Below are positions 24,232-32,456 of a DNA stretch of 34,482 bases, in pieces. The notes under the pieces are model-generated. The model searched no databases and was not told the origin of the DNA. It was given only the letters and a program-made list of their open reading frames with translations. This DNA is from a virus, in the IMG/VR virus record IMGVR_UViG_3300023235_001348, positions 1 to 34,482 of that record. One strand, given 5' to 3'. Made by a program: the position numbers and the translations under genes. Position 1 is the first letter of the stretch, and every line of letters begins with the position of its first letter.

Positions 24232-24666
24232 ATGGTTATTAAAAAATGTTCTATTTGTGGTAAAAGAATTGAAAGATTCCCTTGTCAAATCAAAAATAAA
24301 AAAGATTTTGTTTGTTCTAGAAAATGCTCTATTAAATTGTTTATTAAAAATGTTCCTAATGGTAAAAATCATTATAGATGGAAAGGAGGACGAAGAAAAA
24401 GAAATGGGTATGTACAAATCCTTTCTAAAGATCATCCATTTAGAGACAGCCATGGTTATGTAATGGAACATCGATTGGTAATGGAAAAGAAACTTGGTAG
24501 ATATCTTAAACCTGAAGAAATAATTCATCATATCAATGGTATTCTTAATGATAATAGAATTATAAATCTTGAATTGACTACGCAAAAAATTCATGGTCAT
24601 AATCATAACGTTGGTCAAACTCATTGGAAAAATAGAAAAAGAAATAAACTTGGTAGATTTAACTAA
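24232..24666 (+). CDS. HNH homing endonuclease-like protein
   Basis: This is the only rightward gene. I start it at ATG 24232 (MVIKKCSICGKR), giving 144 residues. The N-terminus has a zinc-ribbon (CSICGK, then CSRKC about 20 residues on). The C-terminal half carries the HNH pattern EHRLVMEKKLGRYL, then EIIHHINGILNDNRIINLEL and HGHNHN, the usual form in phage free-standing HNH endonucleases. Such enzymes cut DNA and spread their own gene. It lies antisense inside the glycan cassette between two related GT9 5' ends, which supports invasion. Intron or intein borders were not seen. Confidence 0.85.
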   Translation: MVIKKCSICGKRIERFPCQIKNKKDFVCSRKCSIKLFIKNVPNGKNHYRWKGGRRKRNGYVQILSKDHPFRDSHGYVMEHRLVMEKKLGRYLKPEEIIHHINGILNDNRIINLELTTQKIHGHNHNVGQTHWKNRKRNKLGRFN

Positions 24667-24705
24667 TCTTTTTTCACTTGCCCATATTCTTTTAAGTCTC
24701 AGCAT
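24660..24705 (-). pseudogene. Relic of a GT9 gene 5' end
   Basis: On the minus strand, after a GAGGAG site, codons for MLRLKRIWASEKRLV closely match the start of the intact GT9 gene (MLRIKQIWKGNKKLV). The similarity stops where the HNH gene begins. It appears to be the first few codons of a former or duplicated GT9 gene cut off by the HNH insertion. The frame continues only as antisense to the HNH gene. Confidence 0.6.
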
Positions 24706-24707
24706 TA

Positions 24708-25745
24708 TTACTCCTCATAAGGCTTTTCGGGATGCCTATAGTTTATTATAGGTATCTTTATCCTAAAATTCAACATTTTCTTGAAATTCTCATAAAGTAA
24801 ATTCATCGAACCTTGAGCTTGACTATCCATATGTTCCTGAGTTTCTTTATGTTTATTAGCTTTTAAGTATCTAGCAGCACAGCCATGCCGATTCTCTATC
24901 TGGCAATTACGCCACTTTTTATGGTAATATTGGCCATGATAAGAGTAAATTGGGATTCCACACTCAGTCTTTATTAATCCTCTATCTTTAACGGCACGAA
25001 TATATGGCTTGAGTAATTGCTCGTTGGTCGATAACCATTGAATCCCTGCCAAGACAACTGTCTTATCTGCTGAGCCAGCTTCTAACAAACATAAATTCAT
25101 TGCGTCCATATCTGGAGCTTTGAAATTAGTGCCTTTCATTTCATCAAAACCGTCCATAAATATAGAAAAACTTTTAGCTAAGCATTCACCCCATATCTTC
25201 ATATCAACGAACAGCGGACAATTACATAAATCAACAGGATTATAATAACCCTTCGGCATTAACCATTCTCCTTTGAATTGATGGTGCGGATCATCGTAAA
25301 CTTTATTCTGCTCTTTACCGGCACATAATACCAATCCAGTCTTTGCTGCCATTGTAAAGTAATGTATTGGGTTTCGGCAGAATATCATATCAGCATCTAA
25401 AACACATATTGCATCATAAAGTTTACCTATCTTATTTGCAAACCAATATCGCTTACGACAAACAACTTCACTAAGACCATGAGATTCTTTTATTTCTTCC
25501 TCACTAATGTCATGAAAAATAATTCTATAATTAAGTAATTTGAATTGGTCTTTAACTATCATTGGAATTTTAGAACCATAGAAATGAACGTCTTGAGTAT
25601 TGCCAACATAATCTAAAGAATTCAATTCGGCAACAACTTCTGGAAGGTATCGTATATCTGCACAAACTACATACGCATACTTACTTCTAGGCTCGTTACA
25701 TTCTACTGAGAAAACTTTTCCAGGGTTTGTATTTACTTCTTCCAT
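24708..25745 (-). CDS. GT-A-fold glycosyltransferase, GT8-like
   Basis: This 345-residue protein has a nucleotide-sugar transferase layout: YAYVVCADIRYLPEVVAELNSL near the N-terminus and the metal-binding DxD in ICVLDADMIFCRNP (about residues 113-126). This is followed by CNCPLFVDMKIWGECL and a later substrate region, PIYSYHGQYYHKKWRN, with a conserved His. The order suits GT8-type retaining transferases. No signal peptide or transmembrane region is seen, so it is probably cytoplasmic. The donor is unknown. It sits between a methyltransferase and the HNH insertion, in the same direction as the rest of the cassette. Confidence 0.65.
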   Translation of the reverse strand: MEEVNTNPGKVFSVECNEPRSKYAYVVCADIRYLPEVVAELNSLDYVGNTQDVHFYGSKIPMIVKDQFKLLNYRIIFHDISEEEIKESHGLSEVVCRKRYWFANKIGKLYDAICVLDADMIFCRNPIHYFTMAAKTGLVLCAGKEQNKVYDDPHHQFKGEWLMPKGYYNPVDLCNCPLFVDMKIWGECLAKSFSIFMDGFDEMKGTNFKAPDMDAMNLCLLEAGSADKTVVLAGIQWLSTNEQLLKPYIRAVKDRGLIKTECGIPIYSYHGQYYHKKWRNCQIENRHGCAARYLKANKHKETQEHMDSQAQGSMNLLYENFKKMLNFRIKIPIINYRHPEKPYEE

Positions 25746-25758
25746 TTGTTATCTCCTT

Positions 25759-26364
25759 TTACATTATGCGTTTCATAAACATGCAACCTCTACCACATGG
25801 CTCAACGTCAGGGAAAATATAATAATCACGATAACCTAATACTTCGTCAGCGGCTTTCCTAACATCCTCATGCCACTTATCAACACCATCTAAATAAAAA
25901 TCATGTCCAACAAACCAACCACCTTTTTTTACTTTAGAAAGCCATGCCACCATATCTTCTTTTGCATCTTTATACCAATGACAAGCATCAACAAAAACAA
26001 GGTCCAGGGAATTATCTTGAAAATCTTTAACGGCATTTATTGATTTAGCACAAAGAAAAGTGCTTATATCAGAATATTCTTTTGCAAGTTCTAAGCATTG
26101 TTTCGAAGGTGAATGATCTATCATGTAGTAATGCTTAAATTGTAAAGGGCTACCCATGTTTCCTTTATCAAAGAAAGAATGATGTTCTCTCAATATTCTT
26201 TTTGCAGTATCGCCTCGATAAACTCCTACTTCAGCTATTTGCTTTAAATTATATTGTCGTATCAATAACGTCAGCAAATCCCAACGCATTAAATTCTGAA
26301 TTGGGAATAATTTATAGCCTTCAGTTAGTTTCTCAAATTTTAGATTTCTTTTTATTTCCCACAT
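25759..26364 (-). CDS. Class I SAM-dependent methyltransferase
   Basis: I choose ATG 26364 (MWEIKRN) because it follows the stop of a short truncated frame by one base (TAA-T-ATG) and has no ribosome site of its own, so it probably depends on reinitiation. A longer start at 26427 would overlap that frame. The 201-residue protein has motif I IAEVGVYRGDTAKRIL (about residues 44-59), the acidic LDLVFVDACHWYKDAKEDM, then KKGGWFVGHDF, matching the Methyltransf_24 type. Small-molecule or sugar O-methylation in the glycan cassette is likely (inference). The substrate is unknown. Confidence 0.75.
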   Translation of the reverse strand: MWEIKRNLKFEKLTEGYKLFPIQNLMRWDLLTLLIRQYNLKQIAEVGVYRGDTAKRILREHHSFFDKGNMGSPLQFKHYYMIDHSPSKQCLELAKEYSDISTFLCAKSINAVKDFQDNSLDLVFVDACHWYKDAKEDMVAWLSKVKKGGWFVGHDFYLDGVDKWHEDVRKAADEVLGYRDYYIFPDVEPCGRGCMFMKRIM

Positions 26365-26365
26365 A

Positions 26366-26530
26366 TTAAAATTGTTTAATTGTTGTAACCCTAGCACCAT
26401 GCAACACCTTGCATGCCATGTCTGCATGGAAAATACCTATCTCAGCTATTTTCCTAAGATCATATTTATTAATTAAAGTCTCAACAACCTCCCACCTAGG
26501 AGTTTCTATTTTACCAAACAGTTCTTTCAT
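26366..26530 (-). pseudogene. Truncated methyltransferase N-terminus (54 codons)
   Basis: A clean small frame starts at ATG 26530 with GGAGGATT upstream and ends at TAA 26368-26366. Its PRWEVVETLINKYDLRKIAEIGIF aligns with LMRWDLLTLLIRQYNLKQIAEVGVY of the next methyltransferase, which sits directly after it. It holds motif I only and is broken after about 45 residues. The start lies inside the end of gene 26511-27386. It probably is the remnant of a tandem methyltransferase copy, now acting as a translated leader for the intact gene. Confidence 0.65.
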
Positions 26531-27386
26531 AATCCTCCACTGCTATTTCTGGACGCATTGCATTGAACTCAGCCATATAGTCACGAATTAAATTCCAGTT
26601 AGCTATTGTGATTGACATGTCTTTTCCAGGATTATTCCTTAGCTCACTATTAGCCCTTCCTTTCTGCCACCAACGGTTGTGGATCCCTCGAAGCCTAACG
26701 TCATTATTCGTTAAGATATTATTTCCGCTTCTACGTAAAGGTATATTATTAAGATTCTTTTGGAACGCCCATATATGACGCTCAAGAGTAATCACTTCTT
26801 CAAAAGGAACAGCTGCCTTTACAACATTGTTGAGAATTATAACCGGATGGTTTCTATCTCCCTCTAACTTCTGATCCATTGTCTCAGCAACAGTGGAAAA
26901 GATATTCTTATGTGTTGGATTTGCAAAAATGAATTGGTCTGTCAACGAACACTGCCCTCTATCAACAACAGGAGAATTTCTTGCGTATAAATCTTCTATA
27001 GTGTTAGAATAATTGAAATGTTCTGTTAAAACAAGACAGCCATCAGCAGCCGCTTTGAAAAGAGCTGTCATATTGCTTAAAGGCATATGGTCTGCTTGAG
27101 TGTGGCATATAGCGTCATAATTATTAATAACTTTCTTTGTCATCAACCAAGTTGCGATCCAATGCCTATCAGCTATCTTATTTGTTCCCTCGATCAATTC
27201 TGGTATAAACGTCCAATTAACTTTAAATGGAAAAGAGCAAGATATTTTATTTCTCATTTCTGAAGGTATATTGGCATAAGCAACTTCCCAATCAGCTCTT
27301 ACCCCAAAATGAGCCATAGCGTTCATGGCACTTATCATACCGAACAAATATCCACCAGTGCAAGAAAGTGTAAATGCGTATTTCAT
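26511..27386 (-). CDS. Glycosyltransferase-like protein of unrecognised family
   Basis: This 291-residue protein starts MKYAFTLSCTGGYLFGMISAMNAM, a Rossmann-like opening, followed by a WEVAYANIP region. NYDAICHTQADHMPLSNM (about residues 88-105) is similar in position and shape to the DxD region of GT-A enzymes such as its neighbour 24708-25745, although Asp-His replaces Asp-x-Asp. The late segment NDVRLRGIHNRWWQKGRA is aromatic and basic. The evidence for glycosyl transfer is the layout and the cassette, not a family match. Confidence 0.5.
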   Translation of the reverse strand: MKYAFTLSCTGGYLFGMISAMNAMAHFGVRADWEVAYANIPSEMRNKISCSFPFKVNWTFIPELIEGTNKIADRHWIATWLMTKKVINNYDAICHTQADHMPLSNMTALFKAAADGCLVLTEHFNYSNTIEDLYARNSPVVDRGQCSLTDQFIFANPTHKNIFSTVAETMDQKLEGDRNHPVIILNNVVKAAVPFEEVITLERHIWAFQKNLNNIPLRRSGNNILTNNDVRLRGIHNRWWQKGRANSELRNNPGKDMSITIANWNLIRDYMAEFNAMRPEIAVEDYERTVW

Positions 27387-28024
27387 CGTGCCCCCTCATG
27401 TTTGAATTCTTCTTTTAAAACCTTTTTATGGCTGATAAGACCCCATTGACCGCCTCTCGGAACTTTCCAATTGCCCCAGAGGTATGTTAAAAATTCTTCT
27501 GGCGGATTAGGCACAAAATACTTCTCTCCTTTAAATTCTATTTCTTTCAAATTGTCAAAGTATTTTTGAGGATATGGTATATACAAATCATATCCGTCTT
27601 TAACAAATCTGTAAAAACAACGTTCTCCGCCAAAAGAAAAAAGAACATAAAAATCTATTTTCTCTCTATGCTCTTTTCTTGCAATGTATCCAGATGTTCT
27701 GCGACCATCGATTGTCTCACCGAAACAAGTATAGTAACCCATTTCTTTAAAGATTTTCTCAGCTTCAACAAACTTATCTGCATCTTCGAAAAGAACACCA
27801 ACGTCAGCATCATCGTCTAGCCAAGGGAAATCATGATCGCGGATAGCCCCAACTAATGTTCCGCAGAATAAAAAGAATTTTATTCCTACTTTTCCAAAGA
27901 CTAATCTTAAATCTTGTAAATATTCATTAGTCCTCTTAAAATTCATTCGTTGAGGATGACCTTCGTATTTCTCCTTACTGGTCATTTCTTTATACAACGC
28001 GTCGTGCGAAGACCATTTTTTCAT
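27383..28024 (-). CDS. LicD-family nucleotidyltransferase-fold transferase
   Basis: This 213-residue protein shows the hallmark LicD/fukutin core: FLFCGTLVGAIRDHDFPWLDDDADVGV, with GTLVGA at residues 55-60 and the acidic cluster Asp70-Asp74 for metal binding. LicD proteins transfer phosphocholine or similar phospho-groups from CDP-linked donors to glycans; fukutin-type relatives transfer ribitol phosphate. The nearby cytidylyltransferase and the CDP-sugar epimerase make CDP-linked donors plausible. It has no membrane segment. Start overlaps the DUF2061 gene end (ATGA). Confidence 0.75.
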   Translation of the reverse strand: MKKWSSHDALYKEMTSKEKYEGHPQRMNFKRTNEYLQDLRLVFGKVGIKFFLFCGTLVGAIRDHDFPWLDDDADVGVLFEDADKFVEAEKIFKEMGYYTCFGETIDGRRTSGYIARKEHREKIDFYVLFSFGGERCFYRFVKDGYDLYIPYPQKYFDNLKEIEFKGEKYFVPNPPEEFLTYLWGNWKVPRGGQWGLISHKKVLKEEFKHEGAR

Positions 28025-28425
28025 TTTTTACCCCAATTAATCTTATCCCAGATAAACTCATTAAATACATAAAGAAAATGTTTGATTAGAATATAAGTAA
28101 TGGTTATTTTATTCATAGTCTGAACATCCCCAGTGACTATTAAGGTGATTACACCTAGGATTAGAAAACCTAGTATGCTCTCATATGTAATCATCTTTAA
28201 AATTTTTCTCTTTAAACCAACAAAATCAGTATGTAAATAAAATCTCTCATGTGCCCAGAATACAAAAAAGAACACTCCATGATGTAAAAAAGTTATCCAA
28301 GATGTTTGTACCCATTGTCTAGTATAAAAATAAGTTACGGCTCCAAGTACGAGCACTCCTACAACACGCCAAATTGCACTTTTTACTACCGACCTTGTTT
28401 CAGTTTCTTTTATTTTAATTTCCAT
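28021..28425 (-). CDS. DUF2061 small membrane protein
   Basis: This 134-residue protein has four likely membrane segments (VVGVLVLGAVTYFYT, WITFLHHGVFFFVFWAH, ILGFLILGVITLIVT, KITITYILIKHFLYVFNEF) and the family signatures RSVVKSAIWR near the N-terminus and HERFY, WDKINWG near the ends. DUF2061 proteins are often found next to or fused with sulfate or sugar activation genes, but their job is not established. Its first codons overlap the lipoprotein gene 28410-28586. Confidence 0.7.
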   Translation of the reverse strand: MEIKIKETETRSVVKSAIWRVVGVLVLGAVTYFYTRQWVQTSWITFLHHGVFFFVFWAHERFYLHTDFVGLKRKILKMITYESILGFLILGVITLIVTGDVQTMNKITITYILIKHFLYVFNEFIWDKINWGKK

Positions 28426-28586
28426 TTTATCCCCCCGGTATATTCAACAGCGTTGTAATTATTATTTGGATCTAAATCTCCTGATATCCATATCTCGTCT
28501 GGTATTACTGTGCATTTTTTATTTAAACCTAACCCAGCGCAACCATTAACCATTATTAGAACTATTGCCATTATTATTATCCGCAT
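28410..28586 (-). CDS. Small lipoprotein, 58 residues
   Basis: A short frame is missed by size cut-offs. ATG at 28586 has AAGGAGAA five bases upstream. The N-terminus MRIIIMAIVLIMVNGCAG is a lipoprotein signal peptide with lipobox VNGC (Cys15), and the mature part is about 44 residues with KKCTVIPDEIWISGDLDPNNN. It overlaps the end of the cytidylyltransferase gene and the start of the DUF2061 gene, which fits a dense operon. A cell-surface role such as superinfection exclusion or an anchor is conceivable but unproved. Confidence 0.6.
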   Translation of the reverse strand: MRIIIMAIVLIMVNGCAGLGLNKKCTVIPDEIWISGDLDPNNNYNAVEYTGGIKWKLK

Positions 28587-28989
28587 TTATCTTCTCCTTA
28601 ATGTTTGTTGAACTCTGTTCACTGAAGTAAGGCATTACAATAACTCGACCGCCAATCGATTTCATAAAGTTATTAGCTGGATATTCTGAATGCGAAGTTG
28701 ACTCAAATAAGATATCTGGCTTGGTTGCCTTACAATTCCCCAAAGGACTATAGTCATCCTGACATATAGCACAAGTTACAAACTTCAAACTGTTTATAAT
28801 GTAAATGCGTTCTGCTAAAGACATTATTGGGCTAGGCTTCTTTTCCATTACTGCCTTCTCCGATAATACTCCTACAAAAAGCGCATCACATAATTTTGAA
28901 CAGTTTTCAAGATGTAATAAATGACCTGTATGAATTATATCTCCCACTACGTATGCGTAACCTATAATTTTATTTTTCATTTTACTCAT
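28546..28989 (-). CDS. Cytidylyltransferase-like nucleotidyltransferase
   Basis: This 147-residue protein has the HxGH motif HTGH (residues 20-23) after an IIGYAYVVGDI strand, then LCDALFVGVLSEKAVMEKKPSPIMSLAERIYIINSLKFV. This matches the nucleotidylyl transferase fold of glycerol-3-phosphate, ethanolamine-phosphate or phosphocholine cytidylyltransferases. The fold activates a phospho-group to CDP-X. With a LicD gene four steps on in the same unit, a CDP-donor for LicD is a likely product (inference). The C-terminus is Asn-rich and disordered-looking (ADNNNGNSSNNG). Confidence 0.65.
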   Translation of the reverse strand: MSKMKNKIIGYAYVVGDIIHTGHLLHLENCSKLCDALFVGVLSEKAVMEKKPSPIMSLAERIYIINSLKFVTCAICQDDYSPLGNCKATKPDILFESTSHSEYPANNFMKSIGGRVIVMPYFSEQSSTNIKEKINADNNNGNSSNNG

Positions 28990-28994
28990 TAATA

Positions 28995-29645
28995 TTAGTC
29001 ATTCCAAAGTTTCTTAGAATAATCAAAGCCTTCCATTTTTCTAAACATACCTAATCCATAAATACCTTCATCCAAATTAATATGTTGAATATCTATATTT
29101 TCTTGTTTTATATATTCTAAAATCCTTTTATAACCTTCTTCAGCCGGACCTCGCGTGTCGTGCATAATCCAATAGCCTAAACCATTACCTTTTAATAATG
29201 GCCAGAGAGTTTTAAACTCATGAAATACATGAGTTGCTTCATGACAGCCGTCTTGGAATACTAAATCAAATTTAGTATCTTCAAACACTTCTTTCCCCAA
29301 AGTTATTGTGTCTATTGGTAACATAGTATTCGGAAGATTATGGTCAGTTAAAATTTTTTCTACTTCACCTATCTTAACAATATCTATTCCATAATACATA
29401 ACGTCTTTAAAGTTATGCCTTATAGCATTATCTCTGACACCATTAGCCATATACCATGCTGAATAACCTTCTGCGGATCCTATCTCTAAAACTTTCTGAC
29501 ATCTGAATGCTCTAATTAAAAAATAAAGCATACAGCCAAAAAAAGAATCAGTCGCATTTATATTAGTAAAATGTGCTGAATGAAATAATTCCATTAGCGG
29601 TGCTGGGTATTCTTTAAAGTATTCAATGTCTTTAGGATGTTGCAT
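28995..29645 (-). CDS. Class I SAM-dependent methyltransferase
   Basis: I choose ATG 29645 (MQHPKDIEYF), which follows the epimerase stop by one base. An earlier in-frame ATG at 29675 would overlap by 29 bases. The 216-residue protein has KVLEIGSAEGYSAWYMANGV (about residues 50-70), MYYGIDIVKIGEVEKIL, then FDLVFQDGCHEATHVFHEF and GYWIMHDTRG, a Methyltransf_24-like layout with an acidic and a His-rich loop. Sugar or O-methylation of the glycan is a likely job. The substrate is unknown. Confidence 0.7.
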   Translation of the reverse strand: MQHPKDIEYFKEYPAPLMELFHSAHFTNINATDSFFGCMLYFLIRAFRCQKVLEIGSAEGYSAWYMANGVRDNAIRHNFKDVMYYGIDIVKIGEVEKILTDHNLPNTMLPIDTITLGKEVFEDTKFDLVFQDGCHEATHVFHEFKTLWPLLKGNGLGYWIMHDTRGPAEEGYKRILEYIKQENIDIQHINLDEGIYGLGMFRKMEGFDYSKKLWND

Positions 29646-29646
29646 T

Positions 29647-30684
29647 TTAAATAAATATTTCCTTATTATTATCAATCCAATTTATAACTTTTTTTATACC
29701 TGTAAGTGTATGAATCTTAGGCTCCCAATTAAGAATTTTTTTAACCTTAGATATATCTGTAATATATACCTTTTGATCAGACGGCCGCCAATCAGCATAT
29801 TTCAATTGTGTAGATCTATTCGTCAGAGATTCTAAGTGTGTTATGAATTCCTTTAAAGACTCCGTATTCTCAGAACCTCCACCTATGTTGAAAACATCTG
29901 ACTTAACATCGCTATATATAAATTTATCAAAAGCATCTACTAAATCAGTAACATAAAGAAGATCTCTAACTTGCTTACCATCGCCAAAAATAGTTATTTC
30001 TTTCTTTAATAAATTAGCAATTATAAACCAAGCAACCCAACCTTGATCCTCAAAGCCAAACTGTCTAATCCCATAAATACAAGACATTCTAAATACACCA
30101 GTTCGCATCCCATAAATATGTGCATATTCCTGAGCATATAAATCTCCGACTAATTTAGAGACACCATACGGAGTATGTCCTGTTAAATCAACAGGCAGAG
30201 TTTCTTTAACTCCTTTAGTACCTAAATAATTATATCGTGTCCTTCCTTCTTCTAATGGTATCGTGTCTACATTCTCGCCATAAACTTTATTGGTAGAACA
30301 ATAACAAAATGTAGCTTTTGGATTTATTTTTCTCAAACACTCAAGAACGTTAAGAGTGCCGAATGCGTTTATCTGAAAATCTTCTATCGGCATTCTTGTA
30401 GAACTAGGAACTCCCGGCTGGCCAGCGGTATGTATAACTGCATCAACACCTTTACTCATAGAGTTGTTTACATCTTCAACATTTCTAACATCGCCTTTTA
30501 TACGTTCAATATTATCAAACGAACCTAAAAAGTTCCAATTAAACTCAACTGACTCTTTATCATATCCAAATAACTTAGAGCGCATTAAATTATCAAGGAT
30601 AACAACAGAATCTCCTTTATTAGCAAAATGTTCCGCACAATGACTTCCAACAAGACCTGCTCCGCCAGTAATTAATATTTTCAT
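29647..30684 (-). CDS. CDP-paratose 2-epimerase-like NAD-dependent sugar epimerase
   Basis: This 345-residue extended short-chain dehydrogenase has the NAD motif TGGAGLVGSH (6-15) and the catalytic CSTNKVYG (Ser130) with TPYGVSK (Tyr173, Lys177). The stretch RMSCIYGIRQFGFEDQGWVAWF followed by TIFGDGKQVRDLLYV and FNIGGGSENT is typical of CDP-paratose 2-epimerase (tyvelose route). The enzyme acts on CDP-linked sugars, so the phage may remodel a host CDP-sugar. The exact substrate is inferred from family likeness. Its start overlaps the preceding fusion gene (ATGA). Confidence 0.75.
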   Translation of the reverse strand: MKILITGGAGLVGSHCAEHFANKGDSVVILDNLMRSKLFGYDKESVEFNWNFLGSFDNIERIKGDVRNVEDVNNSMSKGVDAVIHTAGQPGVPSSTRMPIEDFQINAFGTLNVLECLRKINPKATFCYCSTNKVYGENVDTIPLEEGRTRYNYLGTKGVKETLPVDLTGHTPYGVSKLVGDLYAQEYAHIYGMRTGVFRMSCIYGIRQFGFEDQGWVAWFIIANLLKKEITIFGDGKQVRDLLYVTDLVDAFDKFIYSDVKSDVFNIGGGSENTESLKEFITHLESLTNRSTQLKYADWRPSDQKVYITDISKVKKILNWEPKIHTLTGIKKVINWIDNNKEIFI

Positions 30685-32456
30685 ATTTTTTTAGCTACGC
30701 CTAATCCTTTACCGTCATGATTCTCCATGAAATTAAAAGAGGCATTGTTATTTGTTTTAAACTCATCCCATACATCTTGGAGTGAACAGCCGTCAGGTGT
30801 TATATCATCAAAGACAATGTAACCGCCTTTTTCTATTAATTGAACTGCATTAATTAAATCTTTTCTTGCATAATCTTTATCATGATTTCCATCAACAAGA
30901 ATATAATCGAAAGTTTGCTTTCCAATAAATTTAGGTATTTCATCTAATGAACTGCCAACAATGAATTTAACTTTATCAGTTGGAATATTCAAATAGTTCA
31001 AAGCATTTAAAACGCCTTGAGGCGTTGCTAATCCATCATTAAACAAATCACAAAGTATTATTTCTTCTAAACTATCATAATTAGTATAGGCTGATAATAA
31101 TTGGCAAATTGATATACCAGTGCGTGTTCCTATCTCTAATATTCGTTTAGGTCTTACATTAGCACCAACCCACTGCATAAAATGATACGTATCCATAAAT
31201 GTATCTTTACGCTTATTCAAATGCCAGTGATACGCCTCGAGAAATGTATCGCTATCATTTAACTTCTTTAATATCCTTAATATATTAAATATCGAAGATG
31301 TTGCTTGTGGAGAATTAATACCGACAGGAAAAGATTCAGAAACGGTTATTTTATTAACATCTATAATATCTTTGTTTAAATTGCTATTATCAGCGTTTAA
31401 TATATTTGGAACTGCAGTGTTATCACCAGTATTCTCAGGAACAATAGCGTTAAGAGTCACTTTATCCATTTTATTTACTCCTTCTTTTTGGTTAAGAATA
31501 ACCGGGTTTTCTTTCTCATACTTCAACACTCCACCTAAGTAATACAACTCTACCGCTCGCGCGATGTCCTCCGGGCGAATTAATTCCATGCACATTGGAT
31601 TACCTTCAGAAGATTTGAACGTGCATTCTTCTATCTTTGACCGCCAACAGCCGTCATACTTTGCACATTTAATTGCGCCATTAGTATATAGGAAGCGATG
31701 ATCTGGATTTAATTGCCACCTAACCCCCTCTCTGGCGCCGGCAACCACTACGCAAGGCTTACTTAACGATGCCATTATAACCATTTGCAACGAAACTGGG
31801 CATATAGCCCCTTCTGCGTACTTAGACAGTAGAAACAGTTGCCTTAGGTTAGTTTTCCCCCTTAAATCCAATACATTGTCCAATAGTGGGTGGTTGTGAG
31901 CTGTATGTCCAACTTGAACGACTTGAATCTTATCTTTTAGCAGATTTACCACTTCTTGATAGTAAGGATAGTATTTTAAGGTGTAGTCATTCTTGATTCC
32001 AGCATTTATCAGCCAATATTTGCCTTTTATCTGCCTAGGTAGTGCCAATTCCTCGTTTGAAAAGAAAATATCTGGCTTCATACCTGTTCGCGGTATTTCA
32101 ATCCCTAGCTTCTGCGCCAAAAACATTCGATGCCCATCAGCAAAAGGAAGCCCTGACATGCCAGAAATATGGATAAGAGGGTAGTGGGATATAATATATT
32201 TAGTATCTTCCACCAATATCGGAGGAAGGTTGTCATTTTTCTTTAATTTCTCGATAGCCTCATTGACTTTAGCATTATTACTTATCGGTATTTTTTGAAT
32301 ATAAGGATTATTATTGAATATCTCATTGCATGGCGAACGAACGTCAATCATATACTTATTAGGGTAAGCTTTATACAATGACCGGATCGCCACTGACATT
32401 ATTAAAATATCGCCCGGGGATAAATCGTTTACTAAGACTACTTTCTCTTTATCCAT
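30681..32456 (-). CDS. GT9 glycosyltransferase fused to a methyltransferase
   Basis: This 591-residue protein has two domains. Residues 1 to about 310 are GT9-like: VVLVNDLSPGDILIMSVAIRSLYKAYP at the start, KYWLINAGIKNDYTLKYYP, NLRQLFLLSKYAEGAICPVSLQMVIMASL and KPCVVVAGAREG. A Cys-rich segment KCAKYDGCWRSKIEEC follows. After a linker (about 320-390, rich in Asn and Asp), residues from about 395 form a class I methyltransferase: RILEIGTRTGISICQLL, IILCDLF, FDYILVDGNHDKDYARKDL, KGGYIVFDDI. A bifunctional enzyme that adds a sugar and methylates it would be efficient for capping (inference). The start overlaps the upstream methyltransferase end. Confidence 0.75.
   Translation of the reverse strand: MDKEKVVLVNDLSPGDILIMSVAIRSLYKAYPNKYMIDVRSPCNEIFNNNPYIQKIPISNNAKVNEAIEKLKKNDNLPPILVEDTKYIISHYPLIHISGMSGLPFADGHRMFLAQKLGIEIPRTGMKPDIFFSNEELALPRQIKGKYWLINAGIKNDYTLKYYPYYQEVVNLLKDKIQVVQVGHTAHNHPLLDNVLDLRGKTNLRQLFLLSKYAEGAICPVSLQMVIMASLSKPCVVVAGAREGVRWQLNPDHRFLYTNGAIKCAKYDGCWRSKIEECTFKSSEGNPMCMELIRPEDIARAVELYYLGGVLKYEKENPVILNQKEGVNKMDKVTLNAIVPENTGDNTAVPNILNADNSNLNKDIIDVNKITVSESFPVGINSPQATSSIFNILRILKKLNDSDTFLEAYHWHLNKRKDTFMDTYHFMQWVGANVRPKRILEIGTRTGISICQLLSAYTNYDSLEEIILCDLFNDGLATPQGVLNALNYLNIPTDKVKFIVGSSLDEIPKFIGKQTFDYILVDGNHDKDYARKDLINAVQLIEKGGYIVFDDITPDGCSLQDVWDEFKTNNNASFNFMENHDGKGLGVAKKI

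Noticed and set aside
24193-24705. A 170-codon minus-strand gene opposite the HNH gene
   Set aside because: Only its first 15-16 codons resemble a known neighbour (GT9 5' end). The rest is antisense to the HNH gene, so it is listed as a relic.
25759-26427. Methyltransferase start at 26427
   Set aside because: The extra 21 residues overlap the truncated frame, show no resemblance to the family and have no ribosome site.
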